Assembly (NCBI RefSeq): GCF_004770995.1 | Contig: NZ_RQHW01000013.1 | Span: 124,001 to 188,000 of the forward strand | DNA length: 64,000 nt | Direction of reading: 5' to 3' | Origin: Leptospira idonii | Lineage (GTDB): Bacteria > Spirochaetota > Leptospiria > Leptospirales > Leptospiraceae | Part shown: positions 51,286 to 62,677 of the stretch, piece after piece | How positions within the stretch are numbered: the stretch's first letter is position 1 | Layout: each line of letters opens with the position of its first letter | Program-made: the position numbers and the translations under genes | The notes under the pieces: model-generated | What the model was told of the DNA's origin: nothing | The model's input: only the letters and a program-made list of their open reading frames with translations | The model's database searches: none

Positions 51286-53103
51286 TTATCCTACCACGAC
51301 ATATTCAAGAGGGTATTTATAAGAATTGATGACTGCTTGTTTGGTGACAGCTATAAGTAAAGTGAGAATGCCGACTCTTCCTACGAACATCACGGAACAA
51401 AGTATGATTTTACTAGTAGAAGTGAGCCCTGGAGTAAGTCCTCTTGTGAGTCCTACCGTACCGAAAGCGGATACCACTTCATAACAAATATCGATGAAGG
51501 GAGCCGTTTCCACGATCACCATTCCGAAGATGGCAAGAAAGATGATAAATAATGATAATACGATGGTTGCGCTTGCTCTTATGATTGTGGAAGGAGCAAT
51601 GGATCTGTAATGGATTTCCAAATTAGCTCTTCCTCGAATTTGATTGAGTATATTGAAAAAAGAAATGGCGAGAGTCGTTGTTTTGATTCCACCACCTGTC
51701 GATATGGGAGAGGCTCCTACCCACATTAAAAAAAAGGAAATGAAAGTGATGGGAATTCCCATTTGGGTCAGATCCAATGTGTTGAATCCGGCTGTCCTAG
51801 TTGTTACGGAATAAAACAAGGAATGAAAGATTTGATCGAAAGTACTCAGAGATTGTAAGGTATGATTTTGTTCTAACATAAAATAGGCGACGGTTCCGAA
51901 AATCCAAAGTATGGTGGAAGTGGAAAGCACTAATCTGGAAGTGATAGACCAGCGAAAGTGACGATCCCTCGGATTCATGATTCTTTTTTTGATCTGTCCC
52001 AAAACTGGAAATCCGATACCACCTAACATAATTAAAACCATGATAACAGATAAAAAAGATTCCGTTTTAAAGAAAATGGGATCCGACAACCCCTGAGGGA
52101 TGAGGCTGAATCCTGCATTGCAGAATGCAGAGATGGAATGGAAAACGGAAAAATAGATTCTTTCGGAATGGGGAAGAGGGGATTCTTCCGGAAAAGAAAA
52201 ATATAGAAGCACAGCACCTACAAATTCTATCAGAAAGGTTTGGTATGCGATTTGTTTAAGAAGTCCTTTCACTTTTCCTATGGATTCTTCGGACAAAAGA
52301 TCTTTTAACAATAATTTATCGGTAACGGAAGCTTGCCCTGCAAGAAAGAAGGAAAAAAAACTGGTGAGAGTCATTAGCCCTAATCCGCCGACTTGGATGA
52401 GCGCAAGAAGGATCAATTGACCTGTAATCGTAAAATCTTCCGCAATGGAAATAGTGGACAACCCTGTCACGCATGTGGCAGAAATGGTAGTGAATACGAT
52501 GTCGATCGTAGATACCGGTTTGGTGGTCGCTTTAGGAAAATGAAGAAAACTGCTTCCGATTAGAATGATGAGTGCGAAGGAACCTACGAATACAAGGGAA
52601 GGGCTGATGTTTTTGACATCGTAAAATTTTGAAATTCGAAAAAAATGAGCTAGGTTTGCGAATATAAAAAGAATTTGATTCGTTGAGAGGAAGATCAATG
52701 TCGTATCGTTTCCGGTTAGGTGATATTCCTTCAGCATGGAAATGATGTCGTCTTCGTAGACTTTTTCCACAAGAATGAGAAATATGATAACTAACTCTAG
52801 TTTGTGGGTTTTGATATATTCCCAAACGGTTTTGGAAGTGAATAAAAAAGATAGAACCTCATACACTAAAAAGAAATCAACTAGAAGGCTCACTAAAAAT
52901 CTTACATAAGGAACCCATTCCTCTGGATAATAAAAACCGAATTCTGCGATAAGGACGACTAAGGAAATGACTCCCGAAGATGTGTAGATAAATCTTCCTG
53001 TGGATCTTAAATACTCGAAGTAAAATTTACGGATGGAATGTTTTTTGGATTGGATCTCTTTCCAATATCCTAAAGCGGTAGCTATGAATTTTTTGAACTT
53101 CAA
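51286..53103 (-). CDS. trkH: TrkH/KtrB-type potassium transporter with extra N-terminal membrane region
   Basis: 605 residues. Residues 1-170 hold about five additional hydrophobic segments not in KtrB, resembling the voltage-sensor-like front of some spirochaete and cyanobacterial homologues. The core has the four pore loops, e.g. TTISATCVTGLSTISI, HSISAFCNAGFSLIP, VTTRTAGFNTLDL and VSAFGTVGLTRGL, each with the filter Gly. The start is TTG at 53101-53103 overlapping the upstream stop. Together with trkA it forms the K+ uptake system. Confidence 0.9.
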   Translation of the reverse strand: MKFKKFIATALGYWKEIQSKKHSIRKFYFEYLRSTGRFIYTSSGVISLVVLIAEFGFYYPEEWVPYVRFLVSLLVDFFLVYEVLSFLFTSKTVWEYIKTHKLELVIIFLILVEKVYEDDIISMLKEYHLTGNDTTLIFLSTNQILFIFANLAHFFRISKFYDVKNISPSLVFVGSFALIILIGSSFLHFPKATTKPVSTIDIVFTTISATCVTGLSTISIAEDFTITGQLILLALIQVGGLGLMTLTSFFSFFLAGQASVTDKLLLKDLLSEESIGKVKGLLKQIAYQTFLIEFVGAVLLYFSFPEESPLPHSERIYFSVFHSISAFCNAGFSLIPQGLSDPIFFKTESFLSVIMVLIMLGGIGFPVLGQIKKRIMNPRDRHFRWSITSRLVLSTSTILWIFGTVAYFMLEQNHTLQSLSTFDQIFHSLFYSVTTRTAGFNTLDLTQMGIPITFISFFLMWVGASPISTGGGIKTTTLAISFFNILNQIRGRANLEIHYRSIAPSTIIRASATIVLSLFIIFLAIFGMVIVETAPFIDICYEVVSAFGTVGLTRGLTPGLTSTSKIILCSVMFVGRVGILTLLIAVTKQAVINSYKYPLEYVVVG

Positions 53104-53795
53104 GGAGCTTTATCGGCGAGTTGTTTTTGTTTTTTCTTTTCCCTATGTTCCTCGATTCGTTCGTTGTCCAGATATACGTTGGTTCCGGAAAGACCGAAGG
53201 TTCCCGAAATCATGATTAGACTTCCACCTAACGTTTTTGTGGCTCCTATGGCTCCTGCCAAACCGGCCGACAACCCTAATGCGAACGGAACAGTGAGAAA
53301 AAAAATGATGTAACCGCGTCTGAATTTGGTTTCTTCGTAAACCGCATCCTCGTCGAACTCTTCCTTTTTTTTCTTTTCAATTTCTTTTTTGATTCTACTT
53401 CGATCGAGTTGCCCTTGTAAGGCGGCAGGATTTACTTCTCCTGTCAGGGGATTGATAGGAAGTGTTCCGGATTTGGATAAAGGATTTTGGCTCGCATTTG
53501 TTTGGATGTTCCCCGTGTTCATTTGAGAAGGGTTCATCGCACCTGCTCCGGGAATCGATGCAATCGGATCGTATTGAGTGCGTGCATCTTTAGGAGTGGA
53601 TAAAACAGGTTTTTGAAACGTAGGAGGTTGAGAAACGTCAGGCATAATGTTGGCTTCCGGGTCACTTCCAGGAAGCTTACGAAGATCGTAATTGTTCGTG
53701 TCGTAAAAACCTTCTTTCGTTTGGGACATAAGAAGACCTGGAGACAGGATCGACCAGATCATACAAACCAAACATAGAAAAGACACACGTTTCAT
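53100..53795 (-). CDS. Exported protein of unknown function with C-terminal hydrophobic pair
   Basis: 231 residues. Signal peptide (MKRVSFLCLVCMIW to GLLMSQ), then a Pro/Asn/Gln-rich disordered stretch of about 110 residues (Q-P-P-T-F-Q-K-P-V, N-P-S-Q-M-N-T-G), a charged coiled segment KKEIEKKKKEEFDE, and two hydrophobic helices with Gly/Ala motifs, ending in basic EEHREKKKQKQ. It overlaps trkH by 4 bp (TTGA). No family recognised. Confidence 0.65.
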   Translation of the reverse strand: MKRVSFLCLVCMIWSILSPGLLMSQTKEGFYDTNNYDLRKLPGSDPEANIMPDVSQPPTFQKPVLSTPKDARTQYDPIASIPGAGAMNPSQMNTGNIQTNASQNPLSKSGTLPINPLTGEVNPAALQGQLDRSRIKKEIEKKKKEEFDEDAVYEETKFRRGYIIFFLTVPFALGLSAGLAGAIGATKTLGGSLIMISGTFGLSGTNVYLDNERIEEHREKKKQKQLADKAP

Positions 53796-53830
53796 GCGGA
53801 CTTTTCCAGTTTAAACATACTGGATTCAGG

Positions 53831-55141
53831 TCAATCGATTTCGCGCCCGCTCAGAATGGCGGATTTGTAATCGAAAGACCGTCTTTGAATTTCTTTCAAT
53901 GCTTCTTCAGAGATTCCCGATTCCAATGCTAATTCGTATTCGTTGGGCAGATGAGTATCAAATAGACCTGGATCATCGGAACCGATCGTAAGTTTGATTT
54001 TATTTTCATAAAAGCGAGCGATCGGATGATCGACTAAAGATTCGAGCATTCCTATATAAAGATTCGAACTGGGGCAAGATTCGATGACTGTATTTGTTTT
54101 TGCAACTTGCGCCATACAATAATTTTGAAACGTACGAAGGTAGTTCATTTTATTATGATCCATTAACATGGATATGGTGTCCGTGTTCGGTTTGGATGAA
54201 ATTTCTTTCCTTTCCGCATCCAATTCTTCTTTAGAAAAATAAGATCCGTAATCGAGAATGGATTCATAATTTTCCAGTTCGAATTGAAGTTGATCAAGCC
54301 TTTCCGAAACGAGTTCCGTTCTTTCTTCACTGGAAAAATAATCGGGAGAAACTCCCAATGCAAGCGCATGACCCAAACGATGTGCTCCCCATAAGGAAGA
54401 TTCCAAAACCCATCTGGCAGCGGAGAAAGGAGTTTTGTCTCTGAAACTTTCTCCTACATGATAAAGAATGGCAAGTGCAGTCGAAGATTCCGCTTTGTTG
54501 TCCGAAATCACATTTTGAAAGAAATTTCTTTTGTCTTTAGGAGGGAAACCTTCCTCTATATGGCAAAAATCAATGGCGACCAGATATTTTTTGATCAGAG
54601 ATTCTTTCTCCATCCAGTTTTTCATCCAGTCGTAATGCTGTTCGAAGTTTAGATCCCTATGAAGAGACATGGCAAGCCTGCCTTGGATGGACTTCCCGAA
54701 AGATTTTGCTTTTTCTTCTCCGAGTGCCAAACCTTCACAACAAGCCATCAATTTTTTATAAAAGACTTCTTTTGATTCTTCTTTACCGAACATAAGTCTG
54801 TATTCCGCATAACTTACGTCTTGTAATGAATGAGCTTCTACCACATCCTTCGTGACTTCTGTAATCTCTTTGTCATGAAACTGTACTAAGGCGATGATCA
54901 AATTGAATTTTGCCTGAAAATGAAGAAAGGGAGCCTTTTCTCTGAAATGATAGAGGGATTGAAACTTCTTTATATCCGCATATTCCTGAAAGAAGGAGTG
55001 AGGTTTGATGCGAACTCCGTATGCTTTTTCATAAGAATCCAAATAAAGCGCCCATCTGGGAGCAGGATTTTCCTTTCCGATGCGATAGAGTGTTTCAGCA
55101 GGTAAACATCCATAAAGGTGGTTGTGTAGATCACAATACAT
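53831..55141 (-). CDS. Adenosine deaminase-superfamily protein
   Basis: 436 residues, longer than bacterial adenosine deaminases (about 340). Metal ligands in CDLHNHLYG (HxH), His and Glu in LYHVGESFRD, His in HRLGHALALG, and the Asp pair in IGSDDPGLF; SCPSSNL precedes. All catalytic residues of the family are present. The inserts (about 40-130 and around residue 270-320) set it apart, so the substrate may not be adenosine. It is divergent from the MATE exporter with 17 bp between. Confidence 0.82.
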   Translation of the reverse strand: MYCDLHNHLYGCLPAETLYRIGKENPAPRWALYLDSYEKAYGVRIKPHSFFQEYADIKKFQSLYHFREKAPFLHFQAKFNLIIALVQFHDKEITEVTKDVVEAHSLQDVSYAEYRLMFGKEESKEVFYKKLMACCEGLALGEEKAKSFGKSIQGRLAMSLHRDLNFEQHYDWMKNWMEKESLIKKYLVAIDFCHIEEGFPPKDKRNFFQNVISDNKAESSTALAILYHVGESFRDKTPFSAARWVLESSLWGAHRLGHALALGVSPDYFSSEERTELVSERLDQLQFELENYESILDYGSYFSKEELDAERKEISSKPNTDTISMLMDHNKMNYLRTFQNYCMAQVAKTNTVIESCPSSNLYIGMLESLVDHPIARFYENKIKLTIGSDDPGLFDTHLPNEYELALESGISEEALKEIQRRSFDYKSAILSGREID

Positions 55142-55158
55142 AAAAAAATGACCAAACC

Positions 55159-56514
55159 ATGCTTCATAAAATTAGACGAGTCTTGAAGCTGACTCGATTG
55201 AATCAGAAAATTCTTTCTATGGCAATCCCTGTTTTTTTCGGGATGATCAGTTATACTGCCATTATGATCGCAGATACGGCAATGGTAGGGAAACTAGGTG
55301 CCGTTCCTCAAGCGGCAGCCGGTTTCGGCGGGATTGTTTACTTCTCTATTTTTTCCTTTTTGATGGGCGGTTCCATGGCGGTGCAGATCATCATCGCAAG
55401 AAGATACGGAGAGAAGGATGATTTGGGAGTAGGAACGACTCTCATCAACGCACTTTATCTGGCCCTTGGAATCGGAATCATTTTGTCTTGGCTGGGATAC
55501 GAGTACGGACATTCCATTATGGGAATTTTAGGAGACGATCCGGAAGTGATCCGTCTTTCCGGTGATTATCTCGCCTATCGTTTCTTAGGTACTTTTCTTT
55601 TCTTTGTAGGATTCGCCTTACGAGGGTTTTTCGATGGAATCGGAATCATGGAAGCGGGTATGTTGTCTTCCATAGTAGCCGCTGTTTCGAATATCTTTTT
55701 CAATTGGCTCTTCATTTACGGAAACTGGGGTTTTCCTGAGTTAGGTGTGAAAGGTGCTGCGATCGCTTCCGCTTTGGCAGGTCTTCCTTCTCTTTTGGTT
55801 GTGCTTTTCTTTTTTATGAAAAAAGAAATAAAACGTTTCTTCGATGCACAGGTTTGGACACCTCATAAAGAAATCATACGGGAGTTATGTGTTGTAGGAT
55901 TCGCTCCTGCAGTCGAGGGAACTCTCACCAATCTTTCCTTTGTGGGATTTATGAAAATCGCAGGGATGATCAGCACCATTTCTCTTGCCGCTGCAAACGT
56001 AGTGATCGCTTGTCTCAGTCTTTCCTTTATGCCCGGTTTTGCGTTCGGGATTTCCGCCACTACCATTTTGGGACAGGCGATGGGTGCGGGAAAGATCCGG
56101 CTTGCTTATCAAGGAACGATGAGATCCGCCACTTTTTCTGCGATCATGATGGGCACGATGGGTTTGGTATTCATCGTTTTTGGAAATTTTTTGCTTAGTT
56201 TCTTTACGGACGAACCTCTGGTGGTCTCGGAAGCTTATCCTGCTTTATGTATCGTGGCTTTAATCCAAGTAGGAGATGCTTATCATATGGTTGTGAGTTC
56301 CGCTTTGAGAAGTGCGGGAATGATGTATTGGGTAATGTTTGTATATTTATTCGTCTCATTCTTAATCATGCTCCCTCTGGCCTATCTCTTCGGGATAGTA
56401 CTCAAATTGGGCTCAAACGGAATTTGGACTGCATTTTTTATTTGGATTTTGATCCTTGCAGTCATGTTTGTCAGAAAATTTCGCAAGAAGGAGTGGGTGA
56501 ACATACGACTTTAA
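55159..56514 (+). CDS. MATE-family multidrug/sodium antiporter
   Basis: 451 residues, twelve hydrophobic helices in two halves. First half: MAIPVFFGMISYTAIMIADTA and MAVQIIIARRYGEKDD; second half: AVEGTLTNLSFVGFMKI and GISATTILGQAMGAGK. It resembles the NorM/DinF group. Exports cationic compounds with Na+ or H+ influx. No regulator is adjacent; the next gene begins 15 bp later on the same strand and may be co-transcribed. Confidence 0.9.
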   Translation: MLHKIRRVLKLTRLNQKILSMAIPVFFGMISYTAIMIADTAMVGKLGAVPQAAAGFGGIVYFSIFSFLMGGSMAVQIIIARRYGEKDDLGVGTTLINALYLALGIGIILSWLGYEYGHSIMGILGDDPEVIRLSGDYLAYRFLGTFLFFVGFALRGFFDGIGIMEAGMLSSIVAAVSNIFFNWLFIYGNWGFPELGVKGAAIASALAGLPSLLVVLFFFMKKEIKRFFDAQVWTPHKEIIRELCVVGFAPAVEGTLTNLSFVGFMKIAGMISTISLAAANVVIACLSLSFMPGFAFGISATTILGQAMGAGKIRLAYQGTMRSATFSAIMMGTMGLVFIVFGNFLLSFFTDEPLVVSEAYPALCIVALIQVGDAYHMVVSSALRSAGMMYWVMFVYLFVSFLIMLPLAYLFGIVLKLGSNGIWTAFFIWILILAVMFVRKFRKKEWVNIRL

Positions 56515-56529
56515 TAGGAAGAGGGTAAT

Positions 56530-58281
56530 ATGAAAAGAAAGGAACAGGAACGACTTGCGATACAAGGTTTTTTAAAGTCGGTTGATTTATTCAAAAAATT
56601 ATCCCCTGCCGTTCTGACTCGTATCGCCAATAATATTCAAGAAAAACTCATCCGCAGTCATGAAGCTCTCTACTATAAAGGAGAGAGCTCTGAAAATATT
56701 TACATCATTCGTTACGGCGAAATTCTTTTAGAAAACGTTTCCAATCATGGAAACGTTTATATCGGTTCCGGTCAGGTTTTGGCCGAAAACTCTCTTATCT
56801 CAAGTTCCAACCATTCCACTTCCGCGATTGCGGTGATAGACACTCTTGTTTATGTTTTGAATGGAAAGTTGTTTCTGCAATTGGCCGCTCAGGAGAAGGT
56901 TCTTTCTCAAAATATCATTCATATGATGGGTTCTCGTATGAGAGAACATTTGGAAAGATCACCAAACCGTGGTTCTTTCTCCGGATTACGAAGATTATGC
57001 ATTCATATCCCTCTGGAACCTGAATATCATTTCGGCACTAAAATAGATGCGTTTTTGGAAAATTACGGAGACGCTACTAAGGCGATCAGTACGAACATTC
57101 CTATCTCCAAATTTATAGGAATGGATCCTACCAAAATATCAGAATATCTAACTGATGTTAGAAAGAAAACTCCTTTGGTTCATATCTATTTCGATGAAGG
57201 AGTTTCCAGACAGGAACTTCCTTATCTGGTGGTGCAGGCAGACTTCATCGTATTTTGGGAGCAGGAACCGGAAAAGTTTTATAAGGAAAAAGAAGAGATC
57301 GTTAATTTTTGGAAAGGAAGGATCCGCAATTTCCAAGGAAGAGCCATTCGTCTTTTGGAAGACGGCGTGGTAAAAAGTTATCTTCCTCCTGACAGTGATC
57401 TAAGAACTTTCTATCAAAAAGATACTTTAGCCCGTTATGTGGTATCCAAAACCAGAGGACTAGCGTTAGGCGGAGGAGGAGCGAGAGCTCTAGCCCATGT
57501 GGGTCTTCTCAAAGTTCTGCATCGGGAAGGAATTCACTTCGATTTTATCTCAGGAGCTTCCATGGGTGCGGTGATTGCCGCATTGTATGCCCGCAAAGAA
57601 CCTCCCGAAAAAATAGAAGAAATGATCAAACTATTCTTCGGGGGATTGGAAAGTGCTTTCGATCCTACTCTTCCTATCGTTGCTTTTTTCAAAGGGAAAA
57701 GAATGAAAAAAATGCTGAAGGAAGCATTTCGTGATCAAAGAATCGAGGAACTTCCTCTTCCTTTCGCAACTTCTGCGGTTGATTTATTGACAGGACAAGA
57801 ACATATCTTCGACCAAGGTCCCATTACGGAAGCTTTAACAAGTGCTATGAGTTTGCCGGGAGCATTTCCTCCGTATCGTTTGGGAGAAAAAGTTTTGGTG
57901 GATGGCGGAATGATAAACAATGTTCCTGAAAGTTTGATTCGTTCCAAAGGTGCGGATGTAGTTTTAGGAGTGAATGTTTCCCCTCTTCAGGAGATGGTTC
58001 CCGTAAAACTATTCGAAGATAGGAATAGTACTGAAAAAGGTTTTTTTCGCTACATTTGGGACACCTTAAAGTATCCACCGATTCTACAAATCATGACAAG
58101 AACCATTACTTTGGAAGGTAGAGAGATCACTCGCTTAAAACGTCCTAGGATGGATTTGTTTGTACATTTTCATTTAGAAGAGTTTCAATTGTTTGATTTT
58201 GTGAGATACCAAGAAATAATTGATAAAGGCGAAAAGGAAGCAGAGGATAATTTAGTAGAAATTAAGCGACTATTCGCCTAA
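56530..58281 (+). CDS. Patatin-like phospholipase with cyclic-nucleotide-binding-type domain (NTE family)
   Basis: 583 residues. A cNMP-type beta barrel (about 20-135: [19 protein letters not shown]) leads to a linker, then a patatin domain from about 308: [19 protein letters not shown] (oxyanion), nucleophile Ser344 in [11 protein letters not shown], and Asp458 in [13 protein letters not shown]. This is the bacterial RssA/NTE layout. Likely lysophospholipase acting on membrane lipids. The cNMP domain lacks an obvious R in the phosphate cassette, so ligand binding is doubtful. Confidence 0.88.
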   Translation: MKRKEQERLAIQGFLKSVDLFKKLSPAVLTRIANNIQEKLIRSHEALYYKGESSENIYIIRYGEILLENVSNHGNVYIGSGQVLAENSLISSSNHSTSAIAVIDTLVYVLNGKLFLQLAAQEKVLSQNIIHMMGSRMREHLERSPNRGSFSGLRRLCIHIPLEPEYHFGTKIDAFLENYGDATKAISTNIPISKFIGMDPTKISEYLTDVRKKTPLVHIYFDEGVSRQELPYLVVQADFIVFWEQEPEKFYKEKEEIVNFWKGRIRNFQGRAIRLLEDGVVKSYLPPDSDLRTFYQKDTLARYVVSKTRGLALGGGGARALAHVGLLKVLHREGIHFDFISGASMGAVIAALYARKEPPEKIEEMIKLFFGGLESAFDPTLPIVAFFKGKRMKKMLKEAFRDQRIEELPLPFATSAVDLLTGQEHIFDQGPITEALTSAMSLPGAFPPYRLGEKVLVDGGMINNVPESLIRSKGADVVLGVNVSPLQEMVPVKLFEDRNSTEKGFFRYIWDTLKYPPILQIMTRTITLEGREITRLKRPRMDLFVHFHLEEFQLFDFVRYQEIIDKGEKEAEDNLVEIKRLFA

Positions 58282-58315
58282 GATACTGCCCTCTGAAATC
58301 CTTTCAGGGATTCGG

Positions 58316-61300
58316 ATGGGCAATTTAAATCAATTTTTTCTTTTCGATTCTACGAACGTAGTTCTCCTTGATGGAACTTACAATCCTTGGTTGGTTTTGC
58401 TTTCCATAGGCATTGCCATTTTCGCATCCTGCATCTCTCTTCATTTTCTAAGTCAGTTCCCCAACGTTCATAGTAAAAATTCCAGAATCCTCATTTTACT
58501 CACCAGTTCTTTGGCACAAGGAAGTGCCGTATGGTCTATGCATTTTTTGGGAATGCTTTCGTTCGAACTTTGCACTCGAGTTACATACAACGAACTTCTT
58601 ACTTTTATTTCTTTTTTCCCTGCACTCATTGCTTCAACGATGACTCTTTCCTTTTTAACGAAGGAAAATCCTCGTATCAGAGAACTCATATTAGCCGGAA
58701 CCATCGTGGGAGCGGGGATCGGGGCCATGCATTATGTGGGGATGAGTGCGATGGAGATGCAACCCGATCTTCTTTACGATCCTTATCTGTTCGCATTGTC
58801 CATCATAGTTGCTGTTCTATTTGCGATACTTGCCTTGTACATCAGAAACGGATTGAGAAAATCCGAATTCAAACTGCATCCTTTTTTAATTACGATGATC
58901 AGCGGTTTGGTGATGGGTCTTGCGATTTCAGGAATGCATTACACCGGAATGGCAGGAGCGAATTTTGTCACTCAGCCGGATGTGATTCTGATCGATCAAG
59001 ATGTGGACCAATCGTTTTTGGCACATAGTGTCTCTTTTACGATCATCTGCTTTTTGATTTTCATACTGATCACGAATTTATTTCTCCGCTATAAAGATAT
59101 ATTAAGGAACCTGGTTGCGAGTGAATCTAGATTGCGCGCGATCATAGAGACGGCAGTCGACGGAGTGATCATCATCGACAGCAAAGGTTATATCCAGGAA
59201 TTCAATCAATCTGCGGAAAAGATGTTCGGATGGAGAGCTTCCGAAGTCATAGGACAAAAAATCAATCTTCTGATGCCAGATCCTCATCACTCCGATCATG
59301 ACAATTATCTTCACCATTATCTTACTACGGGAGAAGCAAAGATCATCGGTTCCGGCAGAGAAACTCAAGGAATGAAAAAGGGAGGTTTTTTGTTTCCGAT
59401 CCGGCTTGCTATCGGTCATGCAAAACTTCCCAACGAAGATTTGTTTGTCGGTTTTATCAACGATATTACGGAAAGAAAACAGATAGAGCTGGCTCTCAAA
59501 CAGAATGAGGAACAACTTAGATCTCTTATCGAAAACATTCCCGGTGTTGCATATCGTTGTTTGGTGGATGAAGATTGGACTACATTGTACATGAGCGATG
59601 CTATCGAAACTTTATCCGGTTACCCCGCCTCCGATTTCATGCATCCGAACCGCATTCGAACCTACGATGATATCACTCATCCTGATGATAAAATTCATAT
59701 CGCAAATATCGTTCAAAATGCGATTTATACGAAAGATACATTCGTCCTAAACTATAGAATCCTTCATAAAAACGGAGACATTCGTTGGGTTTTGGAATAC
59801 GGAGGAGTGGTGCTTCATCCCAACGGAACCATCAAATGTTTGGATGGAGTGATTTTAGACAACACTGACAGGCATACGATTCAAGAAGCTTTGATCGAAT
59901 CGAAAGAAAAAGCGGAGATGGCCGCTTTGACCAAAACTACTTTTTTAACCAATATGAGTCATGAGATTCGAACACCGATGAATGCGATCATAGGGTTTAC
60001 GGAAGTTCTTTTGACGACGAGCCTACAAGATACCCAACGAAAACATTTGGAGACGGTTCGTAATTCCGCCAAGTCGCTTTTGCGATTGTTAAATGACATT
60101 CTTAATTCCGCCAAATTAGAGAAAGGTGCTCTTGAATTGGAAGAACTGGATTTTTCCTTCAAAAATCTAATCGATCAAATCAAGGCTTCGATGAGCATCG
60201 AAGCAAAAAACAAAGGATTGGAGTTCATCGTAAATTTGGATCCGAACGTAGAGGAATTCTATAAAGGGGATTCTCTTCGCGTTCGCCAAATCCTTACCAA
60301 TCTTTTGGGAAATGCGATTAAGTTTACTGAAAAGGGTTTTGTTAAACTTAGCATTTTAAGAAACGGAGACAAACTTCATTTTCTAATCAGAGATTCAGGA
60401 ATAGGGATTTCTAAAGATCGATTGGAAAAGATATTCGATCCTTTCACGCAGGCGGATGTTTCGATGAGTAGAAAGTACGGAGGCACCGGTTTAGGCACGA
60501 CTATCTCCAAACAATTGACCGAACTCATGAAGGGTAAGATTTGGGTGGAAAGTGAACTGGGTGTCGGGAGTATCTTTCATGTAATTCTTCCTCTGCGTCC
60601 CGGAAAAAGAATCTCCGAAAAAGAATCATTAGAAAATTATAATCTACCTAAACTCAATGTGTTGGTTGTGGATGATGTCTATCAAAACGTGGATTTGATT
60701 TCTTTGGTACTCACCGCCGGAGGACACAAGATAGATGTAGCGAGAAACGGCAAGGAAGCTATTTTAAAATGGGAAAGTCAAAATTTCGATTTGATTCTGA
60801 TGGACATTCAAATGCCGGAAATGGACGGATTGGAAGCTACCAGAATCATCCGTCAGTTGGAAAAAGATAAAGGTAAAAATGAAATCCCGATCTTGGCACT
60901 CTCCGCCAGCGTATTCGAAGAAGATAAAGTTTCGGCCAAAGCGGCAGGAATGAACGGGTTCATCGCAAAACCTGTGGAGACGGAAGTTCTATTTCAGGAA
61001 ATCGCAAAAGCGATAGGAATGGGGAAAGATTTTATATCATCACAACCGAAAGAAACGGAAGTATTCGAAACACATGAACAATTCGATGTGAAGAGAGGAG
61101 TTCGTCTTTTCGGCGATCTTAAAAAATACGTACAAACATTAGACGGCTTTTTTGCCGAATACGAAACATTGATCGATGCTGAAAAAATTACTTCCTTTAA
61201 CAATGATGAGTTGATTACCTTCGTTCACAGACTCAAAGGAGTTGCTGCAAATTTGGGTGTAATTGAATTGGCATCATTGACCAAAAATTGGGAAGAACGA

Positions 61301-61663
61301 TTGCATAAAAATGAATTCTCTAGAGGCGAAATTTCAGATCTGGAAACAACCTTTTTTCAAAACTTAAACGAGTTTAAAAAATGGAAAGTTCAGAAAAACG
61401 GCTCCATTTCTTCGGAAGAAGCTGTAAATTCATCCGTCCTATCTTTGGAAGAGAAAAAAGATCTAGGTTCTCTTCTGGAAACATTTATCTCCGATTTATC
61501 GAGAGGTTCTTTGAATGAAAGAAGTTGGAAGATTATTTCGGATTCCTTAAAAAGATCCGATTTTCAATCTTCCGTTTCCAGGATAGAAGAATCTATCGTT
61601 CAATTTGAATTCGATCTTGCGGTCGCAGAATTGAAAACGATCCAGAAAAAAGTCATAAATTAA
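58316..61663 (+). CDS. MHYT-PAS-PAS hybrid histidine kinase with receiver and HPt domains
   Basis: 1115 residues. Seven-helix MHYT sensor (1-260) with its three signature motifs SMHFLGM (74-80), AMHYVGM (137-143), GMHYTGM (206-212). PAS about 268-388, PAS about 397-520, HisKA with His549 ([14 protein letters not shown]), ATPase ([30 protein letters not shown]), receiver with Asp830 ([13 protein letters not shown]), and an HPt domain with His971 (FVHRLKG). MHYT domains are thought to sense gases through copper. The next gene is a receiver-HD-GYP protein, the obvious phosphorelay target. Confidence 0.93.
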   Translation: MGNLNQFFLFDSTNVVLLDGTYNPWLVLLSIGIAIFASCISLHFLSQFPNVHSKNSRILILLTSSLAQGSAVWSMHFLGMLSFELCTRVTYNELLTFISFFPALIASTMTLSFLTKENPRIRELILAGTIVGAGIGAMHYVGMSAMEMQPDLLYDPYLFALSIIVAVLFAILALYIRNGLRKSEFKLHPFLITMISGLVMGLAISGMHYTGMAGANFVTQPDVILIDQDVDQSFLAHSVSFTIICFLIFILITNLFLRYKDILRNLVASESRLRAIIETAVDGVIIIDSKGYIQEFNQSAEKMFGWRASEVIGQKINLLMPDPHHSDHDNYLHHYLTTGEAKIIGSGRETQGMKKGGFLFPIRLAIGHAKLPNEDLFVGFINDITERKQIELALKQNEEQLRSLIENIPGVAYRCLVDEDWTTLYMSDAIETLSGYPASDFMHPNRIRTYDDITHPDDKIHIANIVQNAIYTKDTFVLNYRILHKNGDIRWVLEYGGVVLHPNGTIKCLDGVILDNTDRHTIQEALIESKEKAEMAALTKTTFLTNMSHEIRTPMNAIIGFTEVLLTTSLQDTQRKHLETVRNSAKSLLRLLNDILNSAKLEKGALELEELDFSFKNLIDQIKASMSIEAKNKGLEFIVNLDPNVEEFYKGDSLRVRQILTNLLGNAIKFTEKGFVKLSILRNGDKLHFLIRDSGIGISKDRLEKIFDPFTQADVSMSRKYGGTGLGTTISKQLTELMKGKIWVESELGVGSIFHVILPLRPGKRISEKESLENYNLPKLNVLVVDDVYQNVDLISLVLTAGGHKIDVARNGKEAILKWESQNFDLILMDIQMPEMDGLEATRIIRQLEKDKGKNEIPILALSASVFEEDKVSAKAAGMNGFIAKPVETEVLFQEIAKAIGMGKDFISSQPKETEVFETHEQFDVKRGVRLFGDLKKYVQTLDGFFAEYETLIDAEKITSFNNDELITFVHRLKGVAANLGVIELASLTKNWEERLHKNEFSRGEISDLETTFFQNLNEFKKWKVQKNGSISSEEAVNSSVLSLEEKKDLGSLLETFISDLSRGSLNERSWKIISDSLKRSDFQSSVSRIEESIVQFEFDLAVAELKTIQKKVIN

Positions 61664-61675
61664 GGTTAAAGATTG

Positions 61676-62677
61676 ATGCCAAAACAAAAAACTCCGAAAA
61701 TATTAATCGTTGATGATGAACCCGCCAACTTACAAGTTCTTAAACATGTTTTGCAGGATGAATACGATCTACTATTCGCAAAAGACGGTCAAAAAGCAAT
61801 TGAACTTGCATTAAGCGAAAAGCCCGATTTAATTCTTTTGGATGTGATGATGCCAGGAATGACCGGACACGAAGTCTGCAAACGATTGAAAGTGGACCAA
61901 AACACCAAATCGACGCCGGTTATTTTCGTTACCGCCATGTCGGAAGTAGATGACGAGCTCATAGGTTTTGAGTTAGGTGCCGTTGATTATATCTCCAAGC
62001 CGGTCAGTCCGCCTATCGTAAAAGCAAGAGTTCGAACTCATCTTTCCTTAGTCAGCATCACGGAAGTGAAAGAAACTAGGCTGCAAATCGTTCAAAGATT
62101 GGGAATGGCTTCCGAATACAAAGACAATGAAACGGGAATGCATGTGATTCGAATGAGCCATTATTCTCGTGTATTGGCATTAGCGGCGGGTTTTTCTTCG
62201 GAAGATGCGGAGGACATTTTGAACGCAGCTCCTATGCATGATGTGGGAAAAATCGGAATTCCTGACAGCATTCTTCAAAAACCTGGAAAACTCACCGAAG
62301 AAGAATGGAATGTGATGAAAAAACATCCGGAGATCGGTGCAGAAATCATAGGGGAACACAGCTCTACGATCTTACAATTGGCAAGGGTGATCGCACTCAC
62401 ACACCACGAAAAATGGGACGGTTCCGGATATCCGAAAGGATTGAAAGCGGAAGAAATTCCTTTGGAAGGAAGGATTGTTGCGATCGCAGACGTGTTTGAT
62501 GCACTAACAACAATTAGACCTTACAAAAAAGCCTGGGAAGTATCCGATGCGGTTCAATTTTTAAAAGATCAGTCGGGAATTCACTTCGATGCGAAATTGG
62601 TGGAACAGTTTATCGGTGTTTTACCAGCAGTATTGGAAATCAGAGACAAATGGCCCGAAGAAATGGCAAGTCGTTAG
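61676..62677 (+). CDS. Response regulator with HD-GYP c-di-GMP phosphodiesterase domain
   Basis: 333 residues from ATG 61676 (a TTG just before it is less likely). Receiver 1-125 with Asp56 (LILLDVMMPGMTG) and the Lys of SKP; HD-GYP domain from about 140: AAPMHDVGKIGIP, HPEIGAEII, LTHHEKWDGSGYPKGL, and DVFDALTTIRPYKKA. All residues for bis-metal c-di-GMP hydrolysis are visible. It follows the MHYT kinase by 12 bp and is very likely its output. Confidence 0.93.
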   Translation: MPKQKTPKILIVDDEPANLQVLKHVLQDEYDLLFAKDGQKAIELALSEKPDLILLDVMMPGMTGHEVCKRLKVDQNTKSTPVIFVTAMSEVDDELIGFELGAVDYISKPVSPPIVKARVRTHLSLVSITEVKETRLQIVQRLGMASEYKDNETGMHVIRMSHYSRVLALAAGFSSEDAEDILNAAPMHDVGKIGIPDSILQKPGKLTEEEWNVMKKHPEIGAEIIGEHSSTILQLARVIALTHHEKWDGSGYPKGLKAEEIPLEGRIVAIADVFDALTTIRPYKKAWEVSDAVQFLKDQSGIHFDAKLVEQFIGVLPAVLEIRDKWPEEMASR

